Made by a program: the position numbers and the translations under genes. Below, piece after piece: positions 10,046-23,800 of a DNA stretch of 64,000 bases. The stretch is from NCBI RefSeq assembly GCF_037325665.1, contig NC_090245.1, forward strand, positions 45,949,921-46,013,920, given 5' to 3'. This DNA is from Littorina saxatilis. Lineage: Eukaryota > Mollusca > Gastropoda > Littorinimorpha > Littorinidae. Each line of letters starts with the position of its first letter. Within the stretch, counting starts at the first letter, position 1. The notes below the pieces were generated by a model. That model saw only the letters and a list, made by a program, of their open reading frames with translations. It was not told the DNA's origin and did not search any database.

Positions 10046-13000
10046 GTTAGTTCAAGTCACCTTTTTGTGCACTGTTTAAACTAAATAAAGACTTATTCTG
10101 ATGGATTCAATGTGAGAAGGTTCCCCGTTTTTATTTTGATCTTGGCAACACGGTAAAAATGGCGTTTTTCCTGTTCAGTTCAGTGATAGCCCTTCAGTCA
10201 ACGTTTGGCACGGTTAGCCAAGAAAACAGCGGGTTGTTGAAAGTATGATGCAGTGACAGGTTGTTTATTTACATGCAATGGTCGGTTTATGCGTCCATGG
10301 GCATGGTTGCATTTTCAAATGACATTACTAAATAATACTATTCGTGAACAAGATTGAAGATAGCTTGTGGTAGTTTTCTGTTACTGACCGCTGCACCAGC
10401 ATGATCTCTCTAGGTCTGAGTCTGACATTTACAAAGGAAAGGTATGCTGTCGTTTACCGATAACAGGTGTCAGTGAACTGGTGCAGTCACCAAGTTCAAC
10501 TTGTCTTGAAGTTGGAAGGGAGAGAGGTCACCCGAACTGAAATTAGCTAGTAGTACTAGTAATAGTACAAGCTGTGGCAGTAATAGCACAGCAGTCTAAA
10601 AGTTGCTTCCAAGTCTAGCTAAGTTCCTGATGGCAGTGGCAATTTGAATAATTTGTCTCTGAATACAGTCTTCAGTGCCAGTTCATAATGTAAAGTGTGA
10701 CAGTTCTGCATCAATGCCAGACATCTGGATGACTTGTCCCACAAGTGCAGCGTGACTTACAGATACAGACCTTTGCAGGGATATCCTTAGGCATGCATTA
10801 TGTATAAGTTACAGCTCCGTCCATCCATGATATCGCGTGGTATTTTGTCGAGACTGGGTCAATGAATATGATGACGTCACTCGAGGCTCTTCCGAGAGTG
10901 AGTTCATTATATTCATTCACCCCGTCGAGACAAAATACCCCGCGATACCATGGATGATTCGGAGCTGTAACTTATACATATATGGCCCAAAGTCAGAATA
11001 GGTGTCCATTTTTGTGACATACAAAATCAATTTTAAAAATGAACATTTTCTTTGTTTTGAAAATAGAGATGTATTTTAGAGCATAAATACGCAAGGAACA
11101 GCTATGATTTAAGAAAACTCATGTTTGATCACTTCACAGATTCAGGTTTAAAAGTTTGCAGGAGTTCATAACTTCACACTGTCACAAAATTTAGACTTGT
11201 TAAATCATTGTTGCTACATGTATTGGGTCTGTTTTAGACATCTGAGCAAATTGCTACAGCAAATTACTTTGCATTTCAAGCAAGTTAAACTTGTTTTGGC
11301 CACGCATGATGCAGATGTGAACTCCATTAATGGGAAGTTCATAACTTCACATAATTTACTTTTATTGGTATAATAAATTTAATTTATACAGGCAGGAAAC
11401 AATTTGTTTTGTTTTTTGACTCACATGCGAAGCAAAAGTGAGTCTATGTACTCACCCGAGTCGTCCGTCCGTCCGTCCGGACGTCCGTCCGGACGTCCGT
11501 CCGGACGTCCGTCCGTCCGTCCGGAAAACTTTAACGTTGGATATTTCTTGGACACTATTCAGTCTATCAGTACCAAATTTGGCAAGATGGTGTATGATGA
11601 CAAGGCCCCAAAAAACATACATAGCATCTTGACCTTGCTTCAAGGTCAAGGTCGCAGGGGCCATAAATGTTGCCTAAAAAACAGCTATTTTTCACATTTT
11701 TCCCATTTTCTCTGAAGTTTTTGAGATTCAATACCTCACCTATATATGATATATAGGGCAAAGTAAGCCCCATCTTTTGATACCAGTTTGGTTTACCTTG
11801 CTTCAAGGTCAAGGTCACAGGAGCTCTTCAAAGTTGGATTGTATACATATTTTGAAGTGACCTTGACCCTGAACTATGGAAGATAACTGTTTCAAACTTA
11901 AAAATTATGTGGGGCACATGTTATGCTTTCATCATGAGACACATTTGGTCACATATGATCAAGGTCAAGGTCACTTTGACCCTTATGAAATGTGACCAAA
12001 ATAAGGTAGTGAACCACTAAAAGTGACCATATCTCATGGTAGAAAGAGCCAATAAGCACCATTGTACTTCCTATGTCTTAAATTAACAGCTTTGTGTTGC
12101 ATGACCTTGGATGACCTTGACCTTGGGTCAAGGTCACATGTATTTTGGTAGGAAAAATGTGTAATGCATGTGAGTCGTATGGGCTTTGCCCTTCTTGTTA
12201 ATCTGAAAAAGGTGAGCTGGAACATGAAGGTAATTTTTGAAGATGAAGTGTGGAGAAGATTTTTTGGTTATCTGTATTATTTATAGAAATTAATATTGTC
12301 ACAATTTTTTCACAGCAAATATTGGCATAAGTTATCATTAAATCTACAATTTTGCTGTTTTTGTGCAAAATGTGCTTGAAAAGTACCATCAAAAGGATTT
12401 CAATACACCAAAATGTTTGTCTGACTCAAAGAGTTGGCAGAAACTGAAAGTATTTTTAGAATGTCCTAGGAGTTCATAACTTCACACCGTGACATCACAA
12501 ACTATGGCTAATTCAAACCAAAGTAAGAAAGTGCATATGTCATCTTATTTTCTCTCCAGCTACTCTTTGTAATCAACATACAACTAAGTAATAAAAGTAA
12601 AACATTTGTGAAAACAAACGATAACAAAAATCATAAAATGTGAGCGTGCGCATAACTTCACAAGAATTTTTGTTATGTTGGTCTCTAGTACAGTTACTGT
12701 ATAATATATTTGCAAAACAATGACAAACTGAGAACACAGAGTTATAGTATAGGCTAAAGCTGCACTTATATTACAAAATCAGATTTTAATTGCCAAAATA
12801 AAACAAATTGTTTGAAACTTGTGAAAGTTCATAACTTCACATCAATCACACATTTATACTAAAATAACTAACTAAAGTCTCTTGCAAATAATTCTAAACA
12901 ACTTAATGATTTACTTAACCAAACTCAGTCATGAAAACTGTTACCGAAATCATTATTTAGTTAGTGTTTATGTCAGCTGACTGTGTGTTCATAACTTCAC

Positions 13001-16000
13001 ATCATTTATTTAACTGAAAAGCTACGTACTAAAATCTGCTGGTAAATTAAAATAAAAATGACATCAAACTGTAACAGCCTACTCTGGAGAAGAGCAGCAC
13101 ATCATTTGAGGTAGTGATTTAGTGTAGTAAATTAATTATTTTGTATAAATCATACTCATGGCATGTGTTCATAACTTCACACCGTGGGGCTGAGGGTCAG
13201 TTGATGTGAAGTTATGTACACCGTGCAGTCAACCCAGATTCATGCTGGAATTATCAAAATGTAATTTTGAGGGTTGATATTCAGAAAACTTCTTACAAAA
13301 TGTCCAGATAAAGTCAAATGTACTCTTTTGCTATTAACAAGGCATTATTTTAAACACGCCCTTGAAAAATGAGCTTGAGTTATGTGAAGTTATGAACTTC
13401 ATGACAAAACGGCTAAGTACTTCAGAAAGAAACAGTCAGCAGCCAGTAGATTCTTTTTGTGATGAAAATCATGGTACAGTGTAATTTGGAAACTGAAAAT
13501 AGTCATTTTACATATGTGCACATCTACAATACTGGAAACAGGCAGTAAAACAACAGAGTCCTGACTTTAAGCTTGTGTTGTAGCTTACTGGGCACAACCT
13601 TGTTCATGTTTACAATTTGATATGTTTGTATACATGTTTGTAAACCATAATAAAGGTTTGAACCTCACTGTTTGCGTTTGTCTGATTTTTTATGCAATTT
13701 ATATTGTTGGTTTTTGTGACAAAAATAGCATCAGAAAGCGGGACATAATTTTGGAGAAGAAGTGAAGTGCTCAGTGCATTTAAAACTAGCAGCAAAGAAG
13801 TAAACTCTGTGTATAATGATAGTATATATTAAACACTTTACCTAATGAACACATCTCCATTACACAAATTCGTGACATTTGACCTTTGATGCAGGTCAAA
13901 ATAATGATGTTTGCACGTTACATTCGTTTCCACTTGCATCAACTGAGTTGTGTTCTGCTTCCAGAACACAGAAGTGCTTCAGTAGAACAATATTTTGTTT
14001 AGAATGCATCACACACTATCAGTCTTTCTAAAACTAGTGCAATTCACGACAAGGAACTTAGTCGATAAATATCGACAGGGGGCCGACAAATGGTTTAAAT
14101 GGGAAATGTGTGTATATGGGTGTGGGTTTGAAACAAACAAACAAACCAACCCTTGTGAACCCCGGGCCGCAGGCCTTCGATGTAGTGATTGAAAAAAAAG
14201 GATGTTCTCAAATGGTTCAATTCTCATTTGGTCTGATTCTCAAATGGTACCGGTATACTCCCCCCCCCCCCCCCTGGCCGCAGGCCTAGGAGTAAAATTT
14301 TATAGACACTGACCTTCTTCCCAGGGGTCATTGACCCAGTTTTAGCTATGAGAGGTGGTTCGCCCAGAGGCTGTAGAGTATACTGGGGCGGTCTCTTTGA
14401 TGTCTTGAGAGGAAACTTGGCCAGGGTAGTACATGCACCAGAACTGGTGGACACCAAGGACAAACATGAAATCGAAGCAGTTTGCTTTCAGAGAGAACGG
14501 TCGTCAGCAACTCAAACTTCTCTGTTTTCTTTTTTTTTTTAAATCTGACTTTCTTTGTGGCCTCCGCCCCCCTCCCTCTGTAAGGACCCCCCTCCACAAG
14601 GACCGATTTTTGTCAACATTTTAAAGGTCGCTAGAGAGGGGTTCCACTGTATGACCTAACCGCTGCTGGCAGACGGCCTCAATCTTCACGCGCAAAGACG
14701 AGATTAATAGGTGCTCGGTTTTGGTATTTTGAATTACATTACATTAAACCTTTGTTGGGTTTCATGGTCATGGCAACAGCCATAATAATATTACATGATG
14801 TATAATATCATATTTCAGCATATGTGAATTACATGTCATCATACTAAACTGTCATACATTTTTATTCCTACATTATTCTGATTGATCACAACCAAACCTA
14901 CTATCATTGGACACATCCAAATGCAAGCGCCTGTTCTTGACAATTTCTCTCTGATCTAAATATAAAATCAGTGCAATTTCCTGGGTCGGGCTTTGCCACA
15001 GACACTCACGGTTTGGCCTGTAGGTAAAATGTACAATGTATTTTCTGATTTGTGCACAAAAGCTTTTTTTCTTTTTTCTTTTTTTTAACATAACAATGTT
15101 TAATGTCACTGTATGTTTAAAAGACCATGGTCATATTTGTAAAAAAAATGTTAAATTAGAAAATAAATAACATTTTGGTTCATGATTTTTCCTACACCTG
15201 TGCTAAAAATAAGAAATAAAAATGTCGGGTATATAAGTCACTCAAATACAGCTAGGTATGAATGGCTCGGTTTGAGTTTGTTGCAGTTGACCCTGCACAA
15301 TGCGACATATCATGTTTTTGTTGAACAATTTTGACGTCACCCCTCCCATAGGGTGACGTATTTCACAACTTCCTGTGTTACACAAACTCTGTGATGACCA
15401 ATTTCACAACTTTCTACAGATGAACAATTTTGACGTCACCCCTCCCATAGGGTGACGGATGTCACAACTTCCTGTGTACACAAACTGATGACGTATTTCA
15501 CAACAAAATGGCGCTGCCCATGGTCAACCTCGAAACTATCCGTATAGAATGGGGGCGTCCTCGCCCCCATAATGAAAAGTTAAACACGGTACCACTAGAG
15601 GAACGCGTATCTGGCAAATCACGTTTAGTCTCCACCTGTGACGTCCGCAACACTGCCGCTCAACCCATCCAGGAAGCTGACGCACTTGTGTTTTGCACCC
15701 TGAATCGGAAGAGCGTGAGTAAGCGGTCAGCGTGTAGACCACAAATTGCAAGATGCGTGGACACGCTAAAACAAACGAGCATCATTGGTCGAATAGTTTC
15801 CACTGACGCGGTGTGCCGTACAACACATTCGTTCGGGGTTACGCCACGTGCCTGCATCTCACGCTAGCTGTGGCCTTCTACAAAGCTTATTGAGGTAAGT
15901 GTTATCATTAATGCTCATTATGTATTGATAAAAGTGCCACTGATTGAACATTTAGTCCCTCCAACAGAAATATTCCTTGATGATTGTCCGAGATAGTGTG

Positions 16001-19000
16001 TACTCTTGTCGTCTGCTTTCGTCTCCACGGTGACGAACGAGCAACCCAAATCAATATTCTCGCAAAACTACAATATTGTTAACTGATTTTTGTAGAAATC
16101 AAATGAAGAAGGTTTGGTTAATAAATAATAACTGACGTCCATTTGGAATTTAATGTGCACGGCCCAATCTGATCGGACGTTTTTAAGAAACGAAAATCAG
16201 ACCTTTTTGGTTTCTGTTGTGACGTTCAGAACAACGAAACATGATATTCGGAGTAATAATAAAAGCATGTTAGTTCTGCAAGTTTGTTTGCATACATTAT
16301 TAATAAATCACCAATAAAAGTGCGGTCTTGTTGGTTCTAAAAGAAATTAAAGCAAGCATGCAGAAAAATAATCCATTTGGGGTCGCGTATCAGTAGATTT
16401 CGTTTCTCCTGTGACATACGCTCTCGAACACACTGATATGAACGCGTGCGAAGTATCAGATCTAAGTCTATAAAATGCAAAAGCAAACAAATGTTTTCCT
16501 TTGATTTCGTATTTCATATGGCATGTGCATTTTAAACACGTCACGGCCGATCCGGCCTCTCCCATAATGCAACAGAAAAAGGGGCGGGGCTTAGCAAAAA
16601 TAGCACAACGCGTGGCACGCGATGTAAACACGAACAGGCCAAAGTGCACTGGGGACGCGGGGGCACCAGGGCGCTCTAATAAATCAGCTTCAATGTTTTT
16701 GTCAATAAAAAAAAGCACAAGATAGTGTCCACAAGCTCTTTGTTTGGATTTCCTTCTCCCAAAAATGTTTTAACCTTTTGAACTTGGGCGTAAATAAGAT
16801 TAATTTCCTCTCTCTCACCGCTAAACTGAATTTTACCATCTGGCTTTCTGTCTGTGCGAGCAGCATTTCTTCTTTTCAGCTTCTTCAGAGTTTTTCACAT
16901 ATTTTCGTTTCTGAACATTTGTGATATCTTGCATATTGATTGCGTATTTTGTTTATATTTACAATACAATTGAACTTTCACACAGAGAACCTTTGTGTCA
17001 AAAAAATCAGTCACACAGAGAGAAACAGAATAACAATGTCAAGGCTGTAGATGTCAGGCTAGTCAAACGGACAAAATGAAACTTAGTCTTGGTTGCTGTA
17101 ACTCAGTCACCGCTATGATGGTACTTTCGCTGATATTAACAGAAAAACAACACAGAATCAGCCAAAACCGAGAACAATAAACAAGTTTAGTACGTCACAA
17201 CGTCAATGAACAGAATTCTGGAGTCAATTTTTGCATCAGACTCTGACTAAGTGAGTGGGGCAAGCGTCAAACACCACTAAAATGAGGAGGGAAATCTTGG
17301 CGCATTTTTTTGGCGGAATACTTGAACAAACCAATCATTTTCAAACTGACCAAGGACAAAAACAGGCTTGTGAACCGAATGGTGAGGGGGGAGGGTACCT
17401 CGAAATGTGTGGGTGATGATTTCACATCACCAGTCTACATTGCTGCAGTCTTAGTATAGTAGCTCCACCGACCACTGTCCCCTCCGCCCTCCCCCCTCCC
17501 GTTCGTTCCCCCTTTCAACCCCCTACCACCTTGGAATAAACTGCAGAAGACCATTTGCATATCCTGGATTCTTCCATTTGTGTTGCCAGGGGCGACCCAA
17601 GATCCGAGTCCCTTTGTTTCCCATGTCCACTTAGAACAAACCGAGTTTAGATTACCCCTTTCTGTTTTGAAAGTAAACTTGCCCATCCTGTGAGGCACTT
17701 TCAGGGACAGTAATTATAGTTAGCAGGACCATGTAGACGAAGTCAACGGTGATAATCTGCGTAGTGTATACGCATACTTTGGAACACGGTCTGTTATTCC
17801 ACCCAGCGAGAGCCTCTAACACAATCAGTGTTGTCGACAGATGGCGGGAAAACCTGAGTGTTTCACATTCCAACATCCGATGGTGATAGTAACTTAGTAA
17901 GGGCCAGGCTGCGGTCTGTAAGCTGTATTGCACTGACATCTCTTTCTGTCTGTGGAAATAAATGGCGAAATTTGATTTAACACTTCTCAACTTTTAAGTG
18001 ACCAGGAGAACGCAATAAGGAGACTATTTACTGAGAATCAGTGGCCATTTGAAACTCGAAGGTGTGTAATAAAAGATTCGACTTGTGTACCAAGAGGTGC
18101 TGGGCCATCATCGTGTGACCTCGATACAGAGGCGCTAGGCTGTCTCTCGTGTGTGTAGTACCGTTAGGGTGCAGACCTGGTTATCTGATCCTGGAGGCAA
18201 TTGTGAAAGCGGAGACACGGGTCCTAGTACAGTGCTCTCCTCTGGGGTAGGCCAGTGTGCCTTTTGTTTTTGCAGCCCTTGTGTGACAAATCCGGCATCG
18301 CCAGAGGTGGCTAGGTACAGGCCAATTGCCACACCGCAGGAATTCCGGCGTTAGAAAAGTACTCTACAAGAAGTATTGGTCCATGCTAGACCGACGCGGT
18401 GCTTGGAATTGTGCATTGTACTTGGCGAAAAAGACGTCTTCCTTACATCAAGACAATCCAACACGGGTAAACATTAACCGAGAAAATTTATGATGCCCGA
18501 CTGTGTGCTCAAATTAGTGAGAGAGCTTTATCCCAACCCCACAGGAATACCCTATCAAGGCCACAACTGGTGGTAAAGGTTAGTTGCATTTCTTTCTTCA
18601 TATCCGATGTAACAAATACACATGCACCTGAGACAGCATGTTCTGGAACCAAATTGCCGCATGCCACGTGTTTTGCTATTTTTGGAACGCATGGTGTAAA
18701 TCTGTGACGTCGGAGAGTGTTGACTCCGCCCTTTTCTTTGAACAAGATCCCCATTGAAATGTTTGTTTACAAATATCTTCTTTATTATGGAGAATTAACC
18801 TTATCTAAGTGCATAGGGCGGTAAATGTGTGAAAACCAGCTGTGTGAACAAAAAATCTGACACCGTAACTCATGCTTAACTGAGATATTAAAGAAAATGT
18901 AGGAGCAGTATTTGTCCGTTGCCTGCAAGAGGTTTGAAATGATTTGCCAACGCAGAAGGTCAGGCTCCTTATATACTCCTGCCGGGCCTTTAAGTTTTTA

Positions 19001-20825
19001 AATGTGCTGCCCGAAATTTGGCGTTTTGTAAACGGGAGTCACAGTGGAGACGAAGTTTAATCGCAGCAGTTGTTTCCTTGTGACCTACGTCACAGTTAGT
19101 TTGCGGCCTGTATTTATTGTTTACTTTGGAAGTTGTATGCCTAAAGCATATCATTTATAATACTTTTAGACTTGTCTAAACAAATAGTTTAAAAAAAGAG
19201 GCTGTCTTTTGCAGTAAAACTAAGAGATATGTTTGTTGGTTACCATGGAAGCGAGTTACACTTCTCTCATGGCTTCTTCGTACCATACGCTTCTGATTAT
19301 CGATTTTGGTACAGCAGTCCCTGCAATGTACGGCCCCCGGCGTGAGCGGACACCTGACATGTACGGACACATTTGCTCGGCACGGAGTGTTTTCCTTCTA
19401 TATTTTCCCCCCCTTAAACGGACACCTGCAAAACGTGGACACGGACACTCATTTTCGGTCCCAACAGCAGGTCATACCTCCAATGTACGGACAGACCATC
19501 GTCACATTTTCACCACAACAAAATCGATAACAGAGCAGTCCGGCTCTTGGTGCAAAGATCACAGCCGCAATGGCGTGACGACAGTCACTGGTAACTTGAG
19601 TGCACCTGTACCCATCAGGAGGGGGGGGGGGGGGGGGGGGGGTAGTTTTGGTCAGGAGTGGAGTACATGCGAAGATGCCAACATGAAACTGCACTGTGCT
19701 CTTTATTCTTGTCTGTTGGACCATAGACCATTTATCCGGCTATTTGGTCTATGGTTGGACGTAAACAACAGAAACCACAGTCGATGAAGGTCCTGAGCGA
19801 AAGAGAGGGAAAAACCGGCCACAGTTCTCAGCATCGTGTGTCTGTGTGTAACCTCTTTCATTGACAAGATACTCAGTCTTGTTTCCCCTCAGCCTTGACC
19901 AGTGAGTCGGTTGCCTAATCTGTGAACCCTTCAGTTGTCTTGCTGTGTCAAAAGTTACGACACAGTCAACTGGTTTTGCTCTGAGTGAACAGTTGGAGCT
20001 GACCTCTCTGGCCACAGCCCACCAGTACATGGCTGGAGGGAGTGAGAGAGAGAGGGAGGGGGGGTGGTGGCTAAACTCTGTGGGGTGTCCGGTGTTACTG
20101 CATGTCAGCAGGAAGAGCATTGGAGAGAAATAGAGAGGTGTACTCTTCCACACAATTTCCAAGCATCAGTTGTCACGGCTTGGGGTAGGCATTAGTGAGG
20201 GAGAGTGGGAGCTGTGTTATGTACAGTGTATTTCCGACTGAAGAGTGAAAAGTCACTGCCATGCCACATGATCGGCATGCAGTCAATAAAGCCAGACAAG
20301 ATGAAAATAAATTACATGATTATGACATGCAGCTCTATCTGCTGCTATTTATTCAAACTGGGTTTCAAACTTATTCTTGCAAAGCATCTGCACACGCTCC
20401 TCTGTGCTGCGTTTGTGTGGCTGCTTTCGTATGTCAGTGCATGGTGAGTGTGTTCACTGCCTTGAGGATTTATTTTATCTCTTCTTTTCAACACTTTTCA
20501 TACAAATCATTTTTACAGAACGTTTAAAGAAGTATTAGGAGTTTATTGTTTAGTAGCCACAAGAAGTGATTAGCATAGACTCAATCCTGTTTGTGTGTCT
20601 GTGTGAGTGTATGGGGGAGGGGGTGGTGTGGTCACCCCTCCTGTGACCGGACACCTGCAATGTATGGACAGTTTTGCTATGGCCCAAGGGTGTCCGTTCA
20701 TGAGAGGGACTGCTGTATTTGAAAGCCTTTGCTTGCTTAATTGATTTATTTCATTTCATGTAAGTGTAGTTTTTAAAAGTCAAGTCAAAGCATTTCTTCC
20801 TTCCAGATATGGACCATTTGTCTGG

Positions 20826-20864
<39 letters not shown>

Positions 20865-23800
20865 ATTATTACGATTATTCAGATTTTGAAGGCAAAAAAC
20901 GCCTGTCTGTGTTCTATTTTATTGTGTCTCACTTCCATTTTTTGGGCACATCGTTAACTCAAAACAGAGATTAAGTCTACATGTCATAATTGATAATTCA
21001 ATATCAGCTTTCCAAAATAACAACTGATGTGCTAAAAATGAAGCCCCTTGATGAGTTTGCCCACCTGCATGTCCAACATGGCCCAGAACCGCAAAATATT
21101 TGGAAGGTGGCAACCATGTAATATTGTAATACTTGCAGCAAAGGTGATCAGTTTTCATTTTGATTTTTTCTCTGCATACTTTTTATTATTATGGATTCAT
21201 TTATTTTTCAGTTTCAGACTTCTAGTACAATAATGTTCTGCATTTTGTTTTCAGTACAAGTTCCCTCAGCTTTCTGCAGATGCTTACCAACAGACTGAAG
21301 TTGCACAACTCACCGGACATAATTCCAGGTGTGATTTTACTTTCTTATTCGGATAGATTTCTCCACAAAATAGATTTAAGCTCTCGGACAGTGTTTTAAT
21401 TTTTAGAGGAAAGTCTTCCTATCCAATAAAGTACACTTGTAATTATTCTTTGATTGCAGAAAAAGTTATCTTGCAATCGTCCTTGGTATTGTGAGTGGAG
21501 TGAGGGGATGATGTACTCAGAACTTGCTTGTGGAGGTTTTGCATAACCCTGTATGTTCTGTCCTCTTTCAGCATTCAGCATGGCAGCTGGGTGGAGGTCA
21601 CTTTCACCACTGTACGAGGCAACACCGAAGTATACAGTGGGGTGGTGGTGGGACTCAGACCAGGGGAGGCCCGTGTCAACTTTCTTCGGAAGAAGGGAGA
21701 TGCATACATCTTCCCAGACGTGGAGGACATTTCATGGGTGGATGCTGGCAGCGTTAGACTGCTAAATGTCCCAACTGTCGGCCGTAGAGGGCAACATATG
21801 TTTGACTGATTTTTTATGCACTTCATCTTTTGATTATCGTGGATGAACATAGTTTTTACGCTGGTTTCTTTTTCATGCTTTTACAACACATTTTTGTACT
21901 CCTGGAGCATCTTGCATCATTTCTTAAATTGTTCTTCGGTAACTACCCACCCTTTCCCATCATAAGTTTGCATTTCAGCAGTTCTAAAACTTGTGGAGCC
22001 ACGACCTTCTTTTACTCCTAATCTCACAGTTTTTATCACTGTCTGGTATTGATTATGTTGGTATATGGTGTATTTGATAAATTTATCAATAATTGACAGA
22101 AATTTAAAGTTTTTTTGTGTGTTTTATTGCATGATGTCAATTTTTACAGTCACATGACGCACACGCGTCAGTCTCAATTTTAACACTCAAATCATCTTCA
22201 ATCACAACACATTTTTAGAAAATGATAAGAAAAATGGTTCTTTTCATGCTCCTAACTCAGTGTGCTTTATGTTTTCACCATGAAGGCCATGACACCTCTG
22301 CGCATCCGAAAACATCACAATAGACACAAAGAAATGTGCAATTTCCTCCATTTGGGTTCCACGTGACATACAGAACATTTGGTTATTCACACAAAATGAA
22401 TAATGTGTAAGTAACTGCAACAACATAAAAACAACTGTCTTTGTATGACAAAAACAATATATGAAAGACCTGCATACAATGCTGTTATCATAGTGTAGGT
22501 GAAATTGTTTATCCCCTCTGTTGCGTATGTCACGGTTTCCACTATAGTCATTGGTACTGCGTGGAAAATGAATAGGTTTTTCTTCTCATGTTTCACTTAG
22601 GATGCAAGACCTTGAATGTCTGCCAACATTGCAAAATAATTTCAGCAGGAATATTGGTTCATTGTTTGAATAACTATACCAGGTGGAAACCATGTGACAT
22701 ACAAGACACCACTCACGTTGGTTAACTCTTGGTGATGTTTTACTGAAACCGGCATGTGCTTTGTTTATTAATTGCATTAAGGCATTAAAATAGTGTCTAA
22801 ACTTTAACAAAAAGTGGGTTTGGCTTTGTTTTTATAATGTTTATTTTTTTACCCCAATGTCCCAGGTTGTGATCCAGTATTGTAGATGTGCACATATATT
22901 TTGGGTTTTGACATGAGTTAGTAACTCTCACATAAAAATAGTGCGCAAGACACAGAGAAAATGGCTAACTAAAGCATACTGCTTGACTTTAGTGACAAAA
23001 ATTGCTTAGTATCTAAATCTAATGTACTTTTATATGCAAAATTGCTGTTCCACTACAAGCTTAACTTTCATGGCTAGCATTTAAGGACAAAAAACACTCT
23101 CAGTGGAGATAGTAGGAAAGTTCATAACTTTCTCACAAGAATTTTTTATTTCTCAATTACTCAAACACCAATGAATGAACTTGATGTAAACTTTCAGTGT
23201 GACTGCTGCTAGTGGATCCAAATGCATTACAAAGCTAGGTGTTCCCCAACCAGTCAATTTACTCTTTTTATAAGGCAAAAGGTTGGAAAGTTCATAACTC
23301 TTTTTTCACAAGAAAATCTGCACGTAAACTTCAAACTACTTTTGAACATGCAAAAACAAGTCAAACAACCCTTTTTATGTTTTATACCTCTGCAAAACAT
23401 ACTGTAAAATACTTTTTTACAAAAATATATCAGGTTTCAATCTTTAATTATTATTTAGAGCTGATCAGTGAACAAAAATGAAGTCTTACGGAAATAGTTA
23501 TGAACTTTCTGTGAAATTTTGTCTCCCCATTTTCTGCAGGCTCACTGACAAAATTCAAAAACTTTGCTTTGTCAAAGGTACATTTGAGTTTTACTGGCTC
23601 AGTGAAAAGTCATTCATGACATTCTGTCCCATAAATATGACAGAGTAGACCATGTTTCAATATGCTGTAAGGTCATGTCACAAAAAATGGCCAAAATGTA
23701 GTGCTGCTGACTTCAGATAATGGCGACATTTTCATTAAAAACAACAACTGAGCACACAATGTTTCTCTAGGTGCGTACTTCATACTTTTTTTTACAAGTC

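Noticed and set aside
15508-15867. 119-codon protein gene starting at MALPMVNLE
   Set aside because: It starts at a YY1-like promoter motif, resembles no family, and stops before a consensus donor. More likely promoter or noncoding first exon.
19233-19787. 184-codon frame as a gene
   Set aside because: It runs through a repeat with TIRs and a G run translated as polyglycine, with no splice-consistent homology.
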